Shown piece by piece: positions 19,579 through 30,120 of a DNA stretch of 64,000 nucleotides. Origin of the DNA: Nemophila menziesii (lineage: Eukaryota > Streptophyta > Magnoliopsida > Boraginales > Hydrophyllaceae); contig JARWIR010000001.1 of assembly GCA_029959085.1 (NCBI GenBank), positions 69,130,899 to 69,194,898 on the forward strand, written 5' to 3'. Each line of letters opens with the position of its first letter. The first letter of the stretch is position 1. The notes under the pieces are model-generated. The model was given only the letters and a program-made list of their open reading frames with translations. It did no database searches and had not been told where the DNA came from. The position numbers and the translations under genes were made by a program.

Positions 19579-21375
19579 ATGGCTTACTGCGACCACAAAC
19601 AATCAATCTCCTCTCTTCTATTCTTGATTCTCTTCTTGGATTTCGATAGAGGACCTCAGCCTTTTGATGTTAATTTCAGTGGGATGGCCCAAAAGAGCTG
19701 GTTCGGCTACTCCTTTTTTCCTCACATGCAGCTCTTGTTTACTTCTCTTATGACCTTATTAAGCTCTTTTGCAACACTTGGAGTTAATTTCGCTTACAGT
19801 ACCTCTAATTCAGAAGTCATCAAACCTGTAATTAAGTCCTGCTTCTCTAATGTGTTTTTGATGGACAATTATAAAGTTAAATGGTGTTATTATAATGAAG
19901 ATTACTCCTATGTGGAATTCATCTTGCTTGGGCTAATGGGTATAAGGATTTTTCAAACTTTTACTACTAATGTCTCGAATTACAGAGAACAGAGGCGTAT
20001 TTCTTTGGATTTCATCTTTTGTCTTCGTCTAATTCTGTGGTCTTACATGCACTTAATTCCTGGACTGGAGTTGATTTATTCCTCGGTGGAAGAATGCTAT
20101 TTTGACTACTTTTCGATTATACAACACCTTTATTTACACATGCATGATGATAAGAGGCACAATTTTAAGAGAGAGCTTACCTTTTCTACTGCAATTTATA
20201 TATCTCACTCCTTGTTTAAGTTAATAGATGGAGTAAAATCCTATATTGACCTTTCTAAATGGGACAAGCAAAAAGGATATTCCATATTTTCTTCTTTGAT
20301 TTTCGAAAATCTGTTTACAAAAGCTATGAATCTTGTGACTGTTATTACTTGCTCTAGCCTCTATTCTCTCTGCAGAAGATTAAAAAGCTACTCTAAATTT
20401 CGTATCTTATATATGATCTTCTTGATTTTCGATACAAGTACGTTTTCTCCCTCTTCTCTTTGTAATTTTCAATTGTCTTGTATTGCTTTTTATATCTACA
20501 GAGAGGCTTTGCTAAAGACACATGTTTTTTACTCCGATTTCTTTCTGGTGTATAATCTTTGCTCTAGTACCATATTTCTTATTTTCGCTATCATTAATCT
20601 AAGAGTCTCAATACTGATATCCAACGGAAAGGTAGCTAAAATTGTAGAGGCTAAAATGAATTGCACAAATATTGTTGACCCAAAGATCGTTGGCTTAAAA
20701 ATTGCTGGTGCAAAGATCGATGGCGCAGAAATTGATAGAGGTTTATTCTGGTTCTTTCCTTTAATTAGGATGATTGTGGAATATTCAACTAGGAAAGTGT
20801 ATTGGCTTGGGTTTCATGGTCTTGGAATCAAGTTTAATCCTGATAAGCAAAGAATCTATTATTATAAAGGTGTTCATTGTGTTGATCATTTTACGGACAA
20901 GATTAGCAATAATACCAGCTGTCTTAGTGACACATGGTTTGCATCTTCGGGTACTAACTGTCAAGGTCAACTTGATGGTGCTTCTTGTGATGACTTTTTC
21001 TCAGATGAGGCTACAAGTACACATGGTATTCCCGTAAAACTGTGTGTGAATGATTTTAATTTGATGGAGAAAAGAATAAGTGATATGCAAATGTTCGTGG
21101 ATGAGTTATACTCGAGTTTCTTTGAAGGTAGAGATCAATTTCTGTATAATCAAGAGAAGGAGGATAATATGTTTGGAGGAGAGTTTCAAGTCAATGGCAA
21201 TCTTAACTTTTGCAAAGCTGATGATTGCATTGGACACCATGAGGATATTTATAGTGAAGATTCTTCGTCTGAGGAGGCTACAAGTACACAAGGAGTGCCC
21301 GTGATGGAAAGTGGACCTCTTTTCGCTCATGTGGATGACGGCCTATCCCTTAAGAGGGCCGGGTTTGATGGATAA
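19579..21375 (+). CDS. LINE-B ORF1, hydrophobic protein of unknown family
   Basis: A 598-codon frame starts at the first in-frame ATG (MAYCDHKQS) and ends in TAA at 21373-21375. It sits where plant L1 elements carry an RNA-binding ORF1, but I see no DUF4283, RRM or CCHC motif. The first ~350 residues are rich in Phe, Leu, Ile, Tyr and Ser, with about seven hydrophobic stretches (near 9-22, 50-70, 111-130, 141-170, 250-265, 274-288 and 320-350), some long enough to span a membrane. Next comes a short repeat region (KIVGLKIAGAKIDGAEID, ~365-387). The C-terminal third is acidic and contains EATSTHGIPV and EATSTQGVPV. An ATGGCCTAG at 19514 lies upstream in another frame. A frame this long in AT-rich DNA is very unlikely by chance. 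Function unknown; a nucleic-acid chaperone role would be expected only from position. Confidence 0.6.
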   Translation: MAYCDHKQSISSLLFLILFLDFDRGPQPFDVNFSGMAQKSWFGYSFFPHMQLLFTSLMTLLSSFATLGVNFAYSTSNSEVIKPVIKSCFSNVFLMDNYKVKWCYYNEDYSYVEFILLGLMGIRIFQTFTTNVSNYREQRRISLDFIFCLRLILWSYMHLIPGLELIYSSVEECYFDYFSIIQHLYLHMHDDKRHNFKRELTFSTAIYISHSLFKLIDGVKSYIDLSKWDKQKGYSIFSSLIFENLFTKAMNLVTVITCSSLYSLCRRLKSYSKFRILYMIFLIFDTSTFSPSSLCNFQLSCIAFYIYREALLKTHVFYSDFFLVYNLCSSTIFLIFAIINLRVSILISNGKVAKIVEAKMNCTNIVDPKIVGLKIAGAKIDGAEIDRGLFWFFPLIRMIVEYSTRKVYWLGFHGLGIKFNPDKQRIYYYKGVHCVDHFTDKISNNTSCLSDTWFASSGTNCQGQLDGASCDDFFSDEATSTHGIPVKLCVNDFNLMEKRISDMQMFVDELYSSFFEGRDQFLYNQEKEDNMFGGEFQVNGNLNFCKADDCIGHHEDIYSEDSSSEEATSTQGVPVMESGPLFAHVDDGLSLKRAGFDG

Positions 21376-24300
21376 CGTACTTGTTTGGAACTGTCGAGGG
21401 GCGAGGGCGCCCTCGACTAAGAGTATGTTCAAGTCCCTTACTTCGAAAGATCGTTTCTCTATTGCATGTTTGTTAGAAGCTAAGTTAAGATCGAATAAGC
21501 TTGCATCTTGTAGTCATTTTAAATATTTTGAAAATTCATACATAGTCGAACCCAGGGGAAGATCTTATATGTCTGGGGGGATTCTATTGTTGTGGAAAAG
21601 TTCTGTGGATCTTAGGGTTATTAGCTCGGGTCCTTCTTTTGTAATTGCGGAAATTAAGGAATCTAATAAAGAAGTTTGGTTTATGGTGTGTGTGTATGCT
21701 CCAACTTGTGAGAAAGAAAGGAATAAGTTGTGGAAATCTTTTACGAATTGGTATTCAAAAGTTAATGCTCCTACTCTCTTCATTGGAGATTTTAATGACA
21801 TTTCAAGATCAAGTGAGAAATTGGGCAAAAGAGGTACCAATTTTGATAGAATTCTAAACTTCAATAACTTCATCAACCAAAATAATTTAATTGATTTGCC
21901 AAGTAAGGGATGCTTCTACACGTGGACAAATAAAAGAAAAGGGGAGGACAATGTTAAAGAAAAACTTGATCGGGGTCTAGCTTCATTAGCTTGGTGCGAA
22001 AAATTTCCTAATGCATCTATTCAAATACCTCCAGCGATTGGTTCCGACCACTCACCTCTCATCTTATCCATGGATTCACCTAAGTCTAAATATGAGAAAT
22101 ATTTTATGTTTGAGTCTAGATGGCTTGAAAATGAGAATTGCAAAGGTTTCATTAATGATGTGTGGAGAGAACAAGGTAATATTCGTTCTATTAAAGATTT
22201 TTGTGATAAAAGGGATACGCTTTGTCTTGCCCTCACGGGTTGGAGTAAACAAAATTTTCGTAATAATCGGAAACTTATTGAGAAGTATCAAAATGAGTTA
22301 ATTAAATTACAAAATATGGAAGCTACGGAATCTAATTGGCTCAAAGAAAAAGAAATATTTGCTAAATTAGAAGAGGCGTGGGAACAAGAGGAACTTTTTT
22401 GGGCAGATAAGGCAAGAGATGAATGGATTAAAAAAGAAGATAAAAATACAAGGTATTTTCATGCCAAAACAATTTTTAGAAGGAAAATCAATAGAATTTC
22501 GGCCATTAAAAATAAAGATGGAATATGGACAAATAATGAAGCGGAAATTAAAGGTATTATTCAAGATTACTACGTTAATTTATTTTCTAATCAAGTTTTA
22601 GATCAAGGTCCAAATATCTATCAACATATACCTCATAAGATCTCAGATAAAATGAATGAGGATATTACGAAAATACCAGATTTGGATGAAGTTAAAAAGA
22701 CAGTTTTTGACATGTCAGGATCTAAAGCCCCTGGGCCGGATGGTTTACCGGGTAATTTTTATCAAGAAAATTGGGAAACTCTCAAGGAGGACATTTTTAT
22801 TATTGTTAAGAATTTCTTTGAACATAATGCTCCACTTAATGGGATTAATGATACTGTGATAACACTAATACCAAAGGGTGACAGTCAAGAATCGGTAGCT
22901 GATTATAGACCAATAGCATGTCTCAATTTTTGCTATAAAATTATTTCGAAGATTCTCGCTAATAGATTACGGAAGTTGATGGAAGAACTCATATCACCTA
23001 CTCAATCTGCTTTTATCAAAGGAAGGAGTATACAAGATAACATTTTAATCGCGCAGGAGGTGGCTTTTTTCCTTAAAAATAAAAGAAAGTCTAAAAAGAA
23101 TTATGCGGCAGTCAAAATCGATATGGCTAAGGCTTATGATCAAGTCAACTGGGATTTTTTATTCAAACACTCAAAGCTATTGGTTTTTGTGAAAAATGGA
23201 CTAAATGGATTTATAACTGCATATCATCGGTGACACTTCAAGTTAAAGTTAACGGACAGAGATTAAATAAATTCTCACCTTCCAGAGGAATAAGGCAAGG
23301 AGATCCTCTATCACCTCTCCTCTTCTCAATCCTTACAGAAAGTCTAATCAGTCTTATCAATTTTCAATGTCGCGAAGGAAATATCACGGGTATTAAAATT
23401 ACTAGAAATTGCCCTACACTCACTCATCTTCTTTTTGCTGACGACGCCCTTTTTTCATCAATATTGATAAAAATGAAGTAGAAACCTTTAAGAATACTAT
23501 ATATCTTTTTTGCCAAGCCTCGGGTCAACGAATTAATTTTCAGAAGTCATCCATTATCTTTAGCAAAGGAACACCGGAAGTATTGTGTGAGGAGGTAGCT
23601 AAAACGCTTAATGTTACAAGAACATCATCATTCGGGAAATATTTAGGTATCCCTTTCTCTCTCAAAAGATCAAAGTCGGAGAATTTAAATTATATCAAGG
23701 ATAAATTACTTAACAAATCTTCAAGCTACTTTGCAAACCTTTTATCAGATGGAGGTAAGGAAGTTCTTATTAAGGCAGTTTTGCAAGCAATACCCAATTA
23801 CGCCATGTCCATCTTCGAATTCCCTAAAACACTTTGTAAGAAGCTTTCTGGAATCATAGCTAATTTCTGGTGGGATTCAAACAATAAGAAAAGAATTCAT
23901 TGGGTTAAATGGAAAAGGATCGCTAGAGCGAAAAATATTGGAGGTATAGGATTCAGGGATTTTCAAAAAATGAATCTAGCTTTATTAGCTAAACAAGCCT
24001 GGAGAATAATGAGTAACCCGAATTCACTTGTTGCTAAAGTGTTGAAAGGTATATACTCTCCGTGGGATAATATTATCAATTTTAAATTAGCAAATAAAAG
24101 ATCGTGGAGTTGGGCTAGTATATATAAAGGAATGCAATTTATCAAACAACATACGATATGGAGGATTGGAAATGGAATTAACATCAATATTTGGGATAAA
24201 AAATGGGTGAATAATAAGGTATCTTTGGATAGGCCTGCGGGATGTACAATAGAATATGTAGCACAACTCTTTAATCAAGATATGTCAGGTTGGAATATGG

Positions 24301-25520
24301 ATCTACTTAGACAATTATTTCCCCCAAATCAAATCAATGACATATGCAAGATACCGGTAATCATTAATAAAGAGGAAGATAAATTAATTTGGCCATTCTC
24401 AAAGGACGGTGAATATAGCACCAAGTCGGGATATCATAAATTGGTTGAATTGGAAGTGCAAAATGAAGCTCAAATATCTTCTCAAGGCATGAAGGAAAAT
24501 AGCAATCTCTGGGATATTATATGGAAATCAAATGTAATGAATAAAGTCAGATCTTTTGGATGGAAAGTATGCAATGGAGCTATCCCTACTAAACGTAACC
24601 TGAAGACTAGAAAAATAATTAAGGATGCGACGTGTGAATGGTGCGAGCTGGACAAAGAAGATATTGAACATTTACTCATAAAATGTCCTCTTAGCATGAC
24701 GGTTTGGGAAAACTCTAGATTTCAAATTATGATAGAAAAAGAAAGAAAGTATGAAATTGGGGAGTGGTTCATTGAGTTGAGAAAGAAATATAGCAAAAAT
24801 GGTTGGGATCAAAGTGAATTTACGGCATATTTTCTTCTCACATTATGGAATATTTGAAAGGCAAAGATGAGAAGCTTTCATGACAAAACTCCATGGGTAA
24901 TCAAGGACATTCTTATCAGAATTAATTCAGCTATGAACGATCTTTTCAAATGCAGAGAGACTAAAGATAAAGATAATAATAAAGGAAGTATTCTTAATTG
25001 CGTGAACAATAACGAAGATATTATCGAAAGCAATCCAATTCTTAAAGATGATGCAGAGATTATTTTCATGAGTGACGCATCTTTCAAAAAGGATTATGAA
25101 CCAGCAGGACTAGCAGCTACTACGATTAATAAAGAAGGCATGGTAGTTCATAAGATTACCTCCAGACAGCTAGTTAGGAGCCCTATTGAAGGTGAAGGAT
25201 AGGCAGTTCTTCTTGCTATGAGAAGGGCTGCTAGTTGTAATCTCCGGAGTGTTTCCTTTTACTCCGATAACCTCGAACTTGTTCAAGGTATTGATAAAGA
25301 TACAGGTCTTCGATGGCAGATCTCCCCTTTCATTGCCGAAATGAAGAGCTGGTTAAAGAGATTTCCCAATTGGAGAATCAACTTCGTCAAACGGAGACTT
25401 AATAGCGTGACAGACCTTGCAGCAAAAACAGTTAGACGGAACTTGGATACGTCTAAATGGAAGAACGGAACTCTTAGTGATTATTATACTTATCTTAAGT
25501 CATTGTATAAACGATCATAA
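21368..25520 (+). pseudogene. LINE-B ORF2 (endonuclease-RT-RNase H)
   Basis: ATG 21368 overlaps the ORF1 stop (ATGGATAA). The N-terminus reads MDNVLVWNCRGARAPSTK. Endonuclease motifs: WNCRG, LLEAKL, YAPT, GDFNDI, YTWTNKR, SDHSPL. RT motifs: KAPGPDGLP (~residue 452), YRPIACLNF, QSAFIKGRSIQDNIL, KIDMAKAYDQVNW, GIRQGDPLSPLLF, LLFADDALF (~690) and GKYLGIPF. zf-RVT at ~1045-1115 (WDIIWKSNVMNKVRSFGWKV ... CEWCELDKEDIEHLLIKCP). RNase H from ~1234 (MSDASFKKDYEPAGLAATTI, YSDNLELVQGI, FVKRRLNSVTDLAA). Lesions: a frameshift near 23175, a second near 23455 just after the FADD motif, TGA at 24855-24857 (former Trp) and TAG at 25200-25202. Confidence 0.87.
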
Positions 25521-25551
25521 TTTATGTTTCCTTGACAAAAAAAAAAAAAAA

Positions 25552-26890
25552 GATACTCTGCGAATGCAAACTGAAATTTCTTTTGAAACTATAGCATTAT
25601 AATTTTAAATTAGAAGTAAATTAAAAATTATATTATTAAAAAAAAATATAAAAAGGAAGTTAAATACAAAAATGTATTTACAATTATAAATAAATATATA
25701 TTATATATAATTAAATTTATAATTAGGATAATATTCACTTAATAATAATTTAAATTTTTTAGATTTAATTAGTATGAATGAATTTTTTTCTTTCTAATTA
25801 AATACAAGTTACGAAAAATATTTCTTATTTAGTATAAAAAGCTAAATATATATCAAAATTATTTTTATTGTTATTTTAATTTTTTAAAGGTTTATTTATA
25901 TATTCATAATTAATAGTTTATTTCTTTTTTAAAATTAGGCCACTATCACCACCAATTCCAGCATTCTCTGCTGAACACCACCACCACCTCCGGCATATTC
26001 TGCCGACTACCGCCAGATTCATCCACAACCACCACCGACTAGCTATAATACACAAATCCCTGTTTAATTTATTACTACATATTATTTTTAATTTCTCTCA
26101 AATTTTAAATTTATAAACTAAAAAAATTACAGATGGAAACCTATAAATAAATTAATAGAAAAAATAAAAATTTCAAAGGTATAGATATATGTATTGGAAA
26201 TAACTCAAATATAAAAACCAATATAGGTATATAGTGCATTATTTCATAATATAAGAACTTATTTTTCAAATAACCTAGAAATGTTATGCAAATTAAAAAA
26301 AAAATAGTGTATAAATGTTACAATGTATAAACAAATCGGGATTGATTTATATATTACCTTAGTGAATAGATATTAAAAATCTTAGTTTTTATAAGTGTTA
26401 ATTTTAAGATTAGTGGGTTATTGTATTATTTTACTAATGTTTGTATTTTTTTTTTAAAATAGACAAATTATACATAAATTATGAAAGAAAGAAAGAAAGA
26501 AAAAAGGAAAATAAAATTAATTATATTAATTATAGAAGGTATTTTATAATATTACTAATTATAAAATATATAATAGTCTTTTTTTAGATTATATTAAGAA
26601 AATTAATCGTTAATGTCAAATGAGAAAAGTTACAATATGATTAAATATTGCATGAGATGTGCTTGAATATTTTAAATTTATTTAAGTATTTGTGTTTAAA
26701 TCTAATAATAAGGGAGGTAAATTTTAATAACATCATTATTATCATTTTTTTCCAAGAGTCTTTATTATTTATTATCCTTAATATACCTAATTTGAAATTT
26801 TTAATTTTGACATATGTTAATTAAATTAAGTAAATTTTTTTTTAATGAAAATTGATTTTAATAAGTACATATGACTCACTTGATAAAGGA
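25552..26890. other. AT-rich intergenic stretch
   Basis: Very AT-rich, with homopolymer and (GAAA)n tracts and one CCACCACC-rich patch at about 25950-26040. I see no open frame worth calling, no RNA gene and no transposon end before the Mutator-like element. Confidence 0.5.
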
Positions 26891-27050
26891 AATTAAAATG
26901 AGATTATTACCCAAAGGGTCTTGAAAACACCACCTCGTAACCTAACAAGACCGGCTCTTTAGCCTCTTCTTACTAAAGGGCACAAACTAATTTTAACACT
27001 ACAAGCCTAAATTCGCAATTACCTTCTTACCCGTTTTTGTATTTTAATTT

Positions 27051-27060
27051 CCTATATATA
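27051..27060 (+). promoter_or_regulatory. TATA-like promoter inside the Mutator-like element
   Basis: CCTATATATACT at about 27051 is followed 60-100 bp later by a CT-rich tract (CTCTCTCCTCTC, CTCTCTCTTTTTC) typical of plant 5' UTRs, then by an ATG in AGCCATGGC context at 27206. The arrangement looks like a captured promoter and leader. Activity is unknown. Confidence 0.4.
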
Positions 27061-27205
27061 CTATTTCTATTCACAATTAATTATTTTAATAACCCTAATT
27101 ATTTGTCATCTCTCTCCTCTCTTTTCTATTTCTCTCTCTTTTTCTCTCTCTTAAAGACTCGACGCAGAAGATTGCACAGCTTTGCTTTGCATAAAAGCCA
27201 TAGCC

Positions 27206-27304
27206 ATGGCAAACCGGATAAACAACTCGTTGCCGAAGGTTTGTTTCCGGCTGCCATGTGAGATATCTGTTCGTGACTCGCCGGCAAGTTTACGTCGCCA
27301 CTGA
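27206..27304 (+). CDS. Small ORF in captured exon-like segment (hypothetical)
   Basis: A 32-codon frame (MANRINNSLPKVCFRLPC..., stop at 27302-27304) begins with a good plant start context (AGCCATGGC) in a GC-rich patch unlike its surroundings. Other open frames overlap downstream (27370-27648), and CTACAG|GTATCC at about 27474 looks like a splice donor. I recognise no family. It may be the start of a captured exon rather than a whole protein. Confidence 0.3.
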   Translation: MANRINNSLPKVCFRLPCEISVRDSPASLRRH

Positions 27305-28179
27305 GGGGCCATTCTCCGCCTGGAGCTCGAGATGCTTCAGACTGCTGCGATGGCCATCGTTGCTGAGCATTGTTCATGGCTGTTTATGGTTGTTTAGGAG
27401 CTCCGATCGAGCACGAAATCCGACCAGATCTGGCCGGAGTTGAACACCCGATGGCCGGATTCACTCGCTACAGGTATCCATGGTTTCTAAATTCTATTCT
27501 ATCTTGTTCATGTGAGATGCGAGAGAACAGACTCATCTGTAAGTTTGGTCCACCACAAGTAAAAGGATTAGACAATATACAAGACAATGCCACAAGCTAT
27601 TTGTTGATTTTTCTCAATAACAACACATTTGGAGGCCCACCAACATGAAGTTCCTTGTGGATTTGTCTACTTTCTGTTTCTTGTTTAATATAAAAAATTT
27701 CGTCTACTTTCATCAGCCACTCAAACATTTCCCATTGTGATGCAAACATGGTAAAGCAGTAGAAACAGGTAATAATATATTAATTTATGGTTTAATTTAG
27801 TTAATTATTATATAATAAAAACTTAAAAGCATATTTCATGGATAATTTTCTTTTTCTTTTTTCTTGGTTAAATGTAGGTTAATTTGTTGAGCTACACATG
27901 GAAAATCATCAGCATAAAGCGTTTTTTTTTCATTTAAACAACGAGCTTAGAACTTCTAAGTGTGTTGTTTAGAATAGTTGATTTTATTTTTTCTTTTTCT
28001 TGTTAAAATAGGATAATAGGATGATATTGTAATTTATTTATTATTTTTCTTCAATACTCAGAATATAATATGGTAAAAAATTATTAATTAGGTAATTGGT
28101 GTAATTAAGTTGGGGTATATTTAGTGCTCTAATTTCTATTTAGCATTTTTATACCGTAAACTCAACTGTTTTTGACTTA

Positions 28180-28444
28180 ATACTCAGCAAAAATCCCAAA
28201 AACTCAATTAAATTTCTCGATACTCAGCAAAGTTACTGAGCATGCTTAGCAAAGTTACTGAGCAAACGGGCATGCTCAGTAAAGCGACTCAACAAAAAAA
28301 TTCGTATAATCAGCAATTTTTTCCGATACTCAGCACTTTTTCCGATACTCAGTATTTTTTTCCATGCTCAGTACTTTATGCTCATTACTTTATGCTCAGT
28401 ACTTTTTCCATGCTCAGTACTTTTTCCATGCTCAGTACTTTATG
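28180..28444. repeat. CTCAGTA-type minisatellite
   Basis: More than ten copies of an ACTCAGCA/GCTCAGTAC core, spaced 16-20 bp, degrade from ragged (28180-28330) to regular (ATGCTCAGTACTTTTTCC units at 28360-28444). It ends in a GGCGGTGGTCGGCGGTGG run. It lies near the right end of the Mutator-like element. Confidence 0.8.
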
Positions 28445-28735
28445 CGGCGGTGGTCGGCGGTGGTTGGTGGTCGGAGCTGGAAATTATTGATAGTTAATGA
28501 AGGAGGAGAGCGAAAAATTGATAACGGATGAGAGAGATTAATGGTAATGGAGGAAAGAGAGTAATGGTAATGGAGGAGAGATAAGAATCTATTTTTTTTG
28601 TCTTATATACACTAAAACGGTAGTAATGATATTTGTCAATTTTAAGGTCTCTAAGTAAAAGAGCGGAATCACTTGGTTCCTATATAGTACTATGATTCTC
28701 CTCAAAACCCCTTGGGTAATTGACCCAATTAAAAT

Positions 28736-29195
28736 CCATCCAAAAGAAAAAAAAAGAATATAACAAAAAGAGTTATCCGTCCAAAAAAAAAAAAGAAAAA
28801 GAAAAAGTAAAAAAAAAAAAACAGACGTTAGCTAATTTATAGAGGGACAAAATGCACAGTTTTGTCAGCTTTATTATAAGATATTAATTTTATGATATCA
28901 TGTCTTTATTTTATTATATAATACTTAAAAAGGGTATTTTTGGTGTTTGTTAATTAATTAAAAAAGTGTTTATTGTATGAAAGTCTCTCCTGGAAAGCAT
29001 ATTAAAAAAGATTTGCAACAATTGGAGAAAAAGGCAATGGTATAAATAAGAATATTCAGTATGTTGGACCTATTTTGGTAAAAAGTATATTTTTATATAG
29101 TTATTTTATTGTTAAAGTATATTGGAACTATTGTGGGTAAATTGAAGTAATTTATTGTGGTTATGTTATTGATCAATACAGACTGAGACAAAAGT

Positions 29196-29242
<47 letters not shown>

Positions 29243-30120
29243 TGGACGGTAAGTAGACTGTTTTATAGTGGATTTTTTATTTTTTGATATGATTTTTTGT
29301 TTTTGAATTTTACACGAATATATTGTGTTGCATAGGTAATATTATTAAAATCCGTTACTGAAGAATATGAAGAAGACTTTACAATCCCTTCTTTCTTTCT
29401 TAGTTTTGGTTAGAGTTGCGAAGATCATTAACAATTTTTTCATAAAGTATAGTATTGTAGTTGTGCAACTATAAAATAGTTGTAAAATTACAAAAGTGTA
29501 TTTGTACAACTACAAAAGTGTGGTTGTGCAAGTACAGAAGTGTGGTTGTGCAAGTAAAGAAGTGTAGTTGTGCAACTACAAAAGTGTAGTTGTGCAACTA
29601 AAATAGTATACTTGCAATCACACTATTGTAGTTGCAGTTCTGGTACAACTGTTCACGGAAATTCGTTGGAGCTGAAAAATAAATAAAAAGAATTCTGAAT
29701 TATTCGAAAAAAATCATAGTAATATATTTTTATCCTATAGTTGTACAAAATCAAAAAGAAAGAACTTGTCAGAGTTGACTGACGTTAACGGCCGGTCGCC
29801 GCCGGAGTTGACTGATGGTCGCCCAAAATTTTTTTAAAAAAAAAGAAAAAAACTCGCCGTTGTTGACCGTTGTTGACTCTTCAGCAGTTATGGTAATGAT
29901 AAAATAACTAATAAATTTATTAATCATAATAAATTTAAAAAGGATATTTTAGGGAAATAAATTACTGTTGGCCTAAATTTAGAAGAAAGATGGTAAATGA
30001 GGGCTATAGTAAGAATTAAGATCATACTTGGTCTATTTTTAAAAGAGAGTTGAGTGTTTAAGCCTACAAATAGAATTATCCAACTTTTAAAATATAATTA
30101 AGTATAATAAACATAATATA
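28736..30120. other. AT-rich intergenic stretch with homopolymers
   Basis: It contains A-rich tracts (28745-28822), a T42 run at 29200-29241 and the minisatellite at 29445-29640. No gene is seen. Confidence 0.5.
29445..29640. repeat. ~25-bp palindromic minisatellite
   Basis: About seven units of TGTAGTTGTGCAACTACAAA-AG and variants. Each contains the palindrome GTAGTTGTGCAACTAC or a degraded form of it. Units vary in the arms, for example GTGGTTGTGCAAGTAC. Confidence 0.8.

Larger units (their letters stand above)
19410..25551 (+). mobile_element. LINE-B: L1-type LINE with RNase H and an atypical ORF1
   Basis: About 6.14 kb: a short CT-rich 5' leader, a 598-codon ORF1, ORF2 overlapping its stop by 8 nt, a very short 3' UTR and an A15 tail ending at 25551. 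The hexamer GATACT lies at 19404-19409 and again at 25552-25557, a weak candidate for a short target duplication. ORF2 carries endonuclease, RT, zf-RVT and RNase H domains with two frameshifts and two stops. ORF1 is fully open. Confidence 0.85.
26900..28726. mobile_element. Non-autonomous Mutator-like element
   Basis: The 1827-bp segment is flanked by the exact 9-bp duplication AATTAAAAT (26891-26899, 28727-28735), the size made by Mutator-superfamily transposases. The ends form an imperfect ~28-bp inverted repeat sharing ATTACCCAA-x-GGGT-x-TTGA. No transposase is encoded. Inside lie a promoter-like TATA region, a CT-rich leader and a GC-rich exon-like block (27160-27480), followed by AT-rich DNA and a minisatellite. 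This layout suits a Pack-MULE that captured the 5' part of a host gene. Confidence 0.65.

Noticed and set aside
29200..29241. T42 run as a reverse-oriented retroelement tail
   Set aside because: No retroelement sequence or flanking duplication found next to it.
29445..29640. Regularly spaced palindromic repeats, CRISPR-like at first sight
   Set aside because: Units are nearly contiguous without unique spacers, and the host is a plant nucleus.
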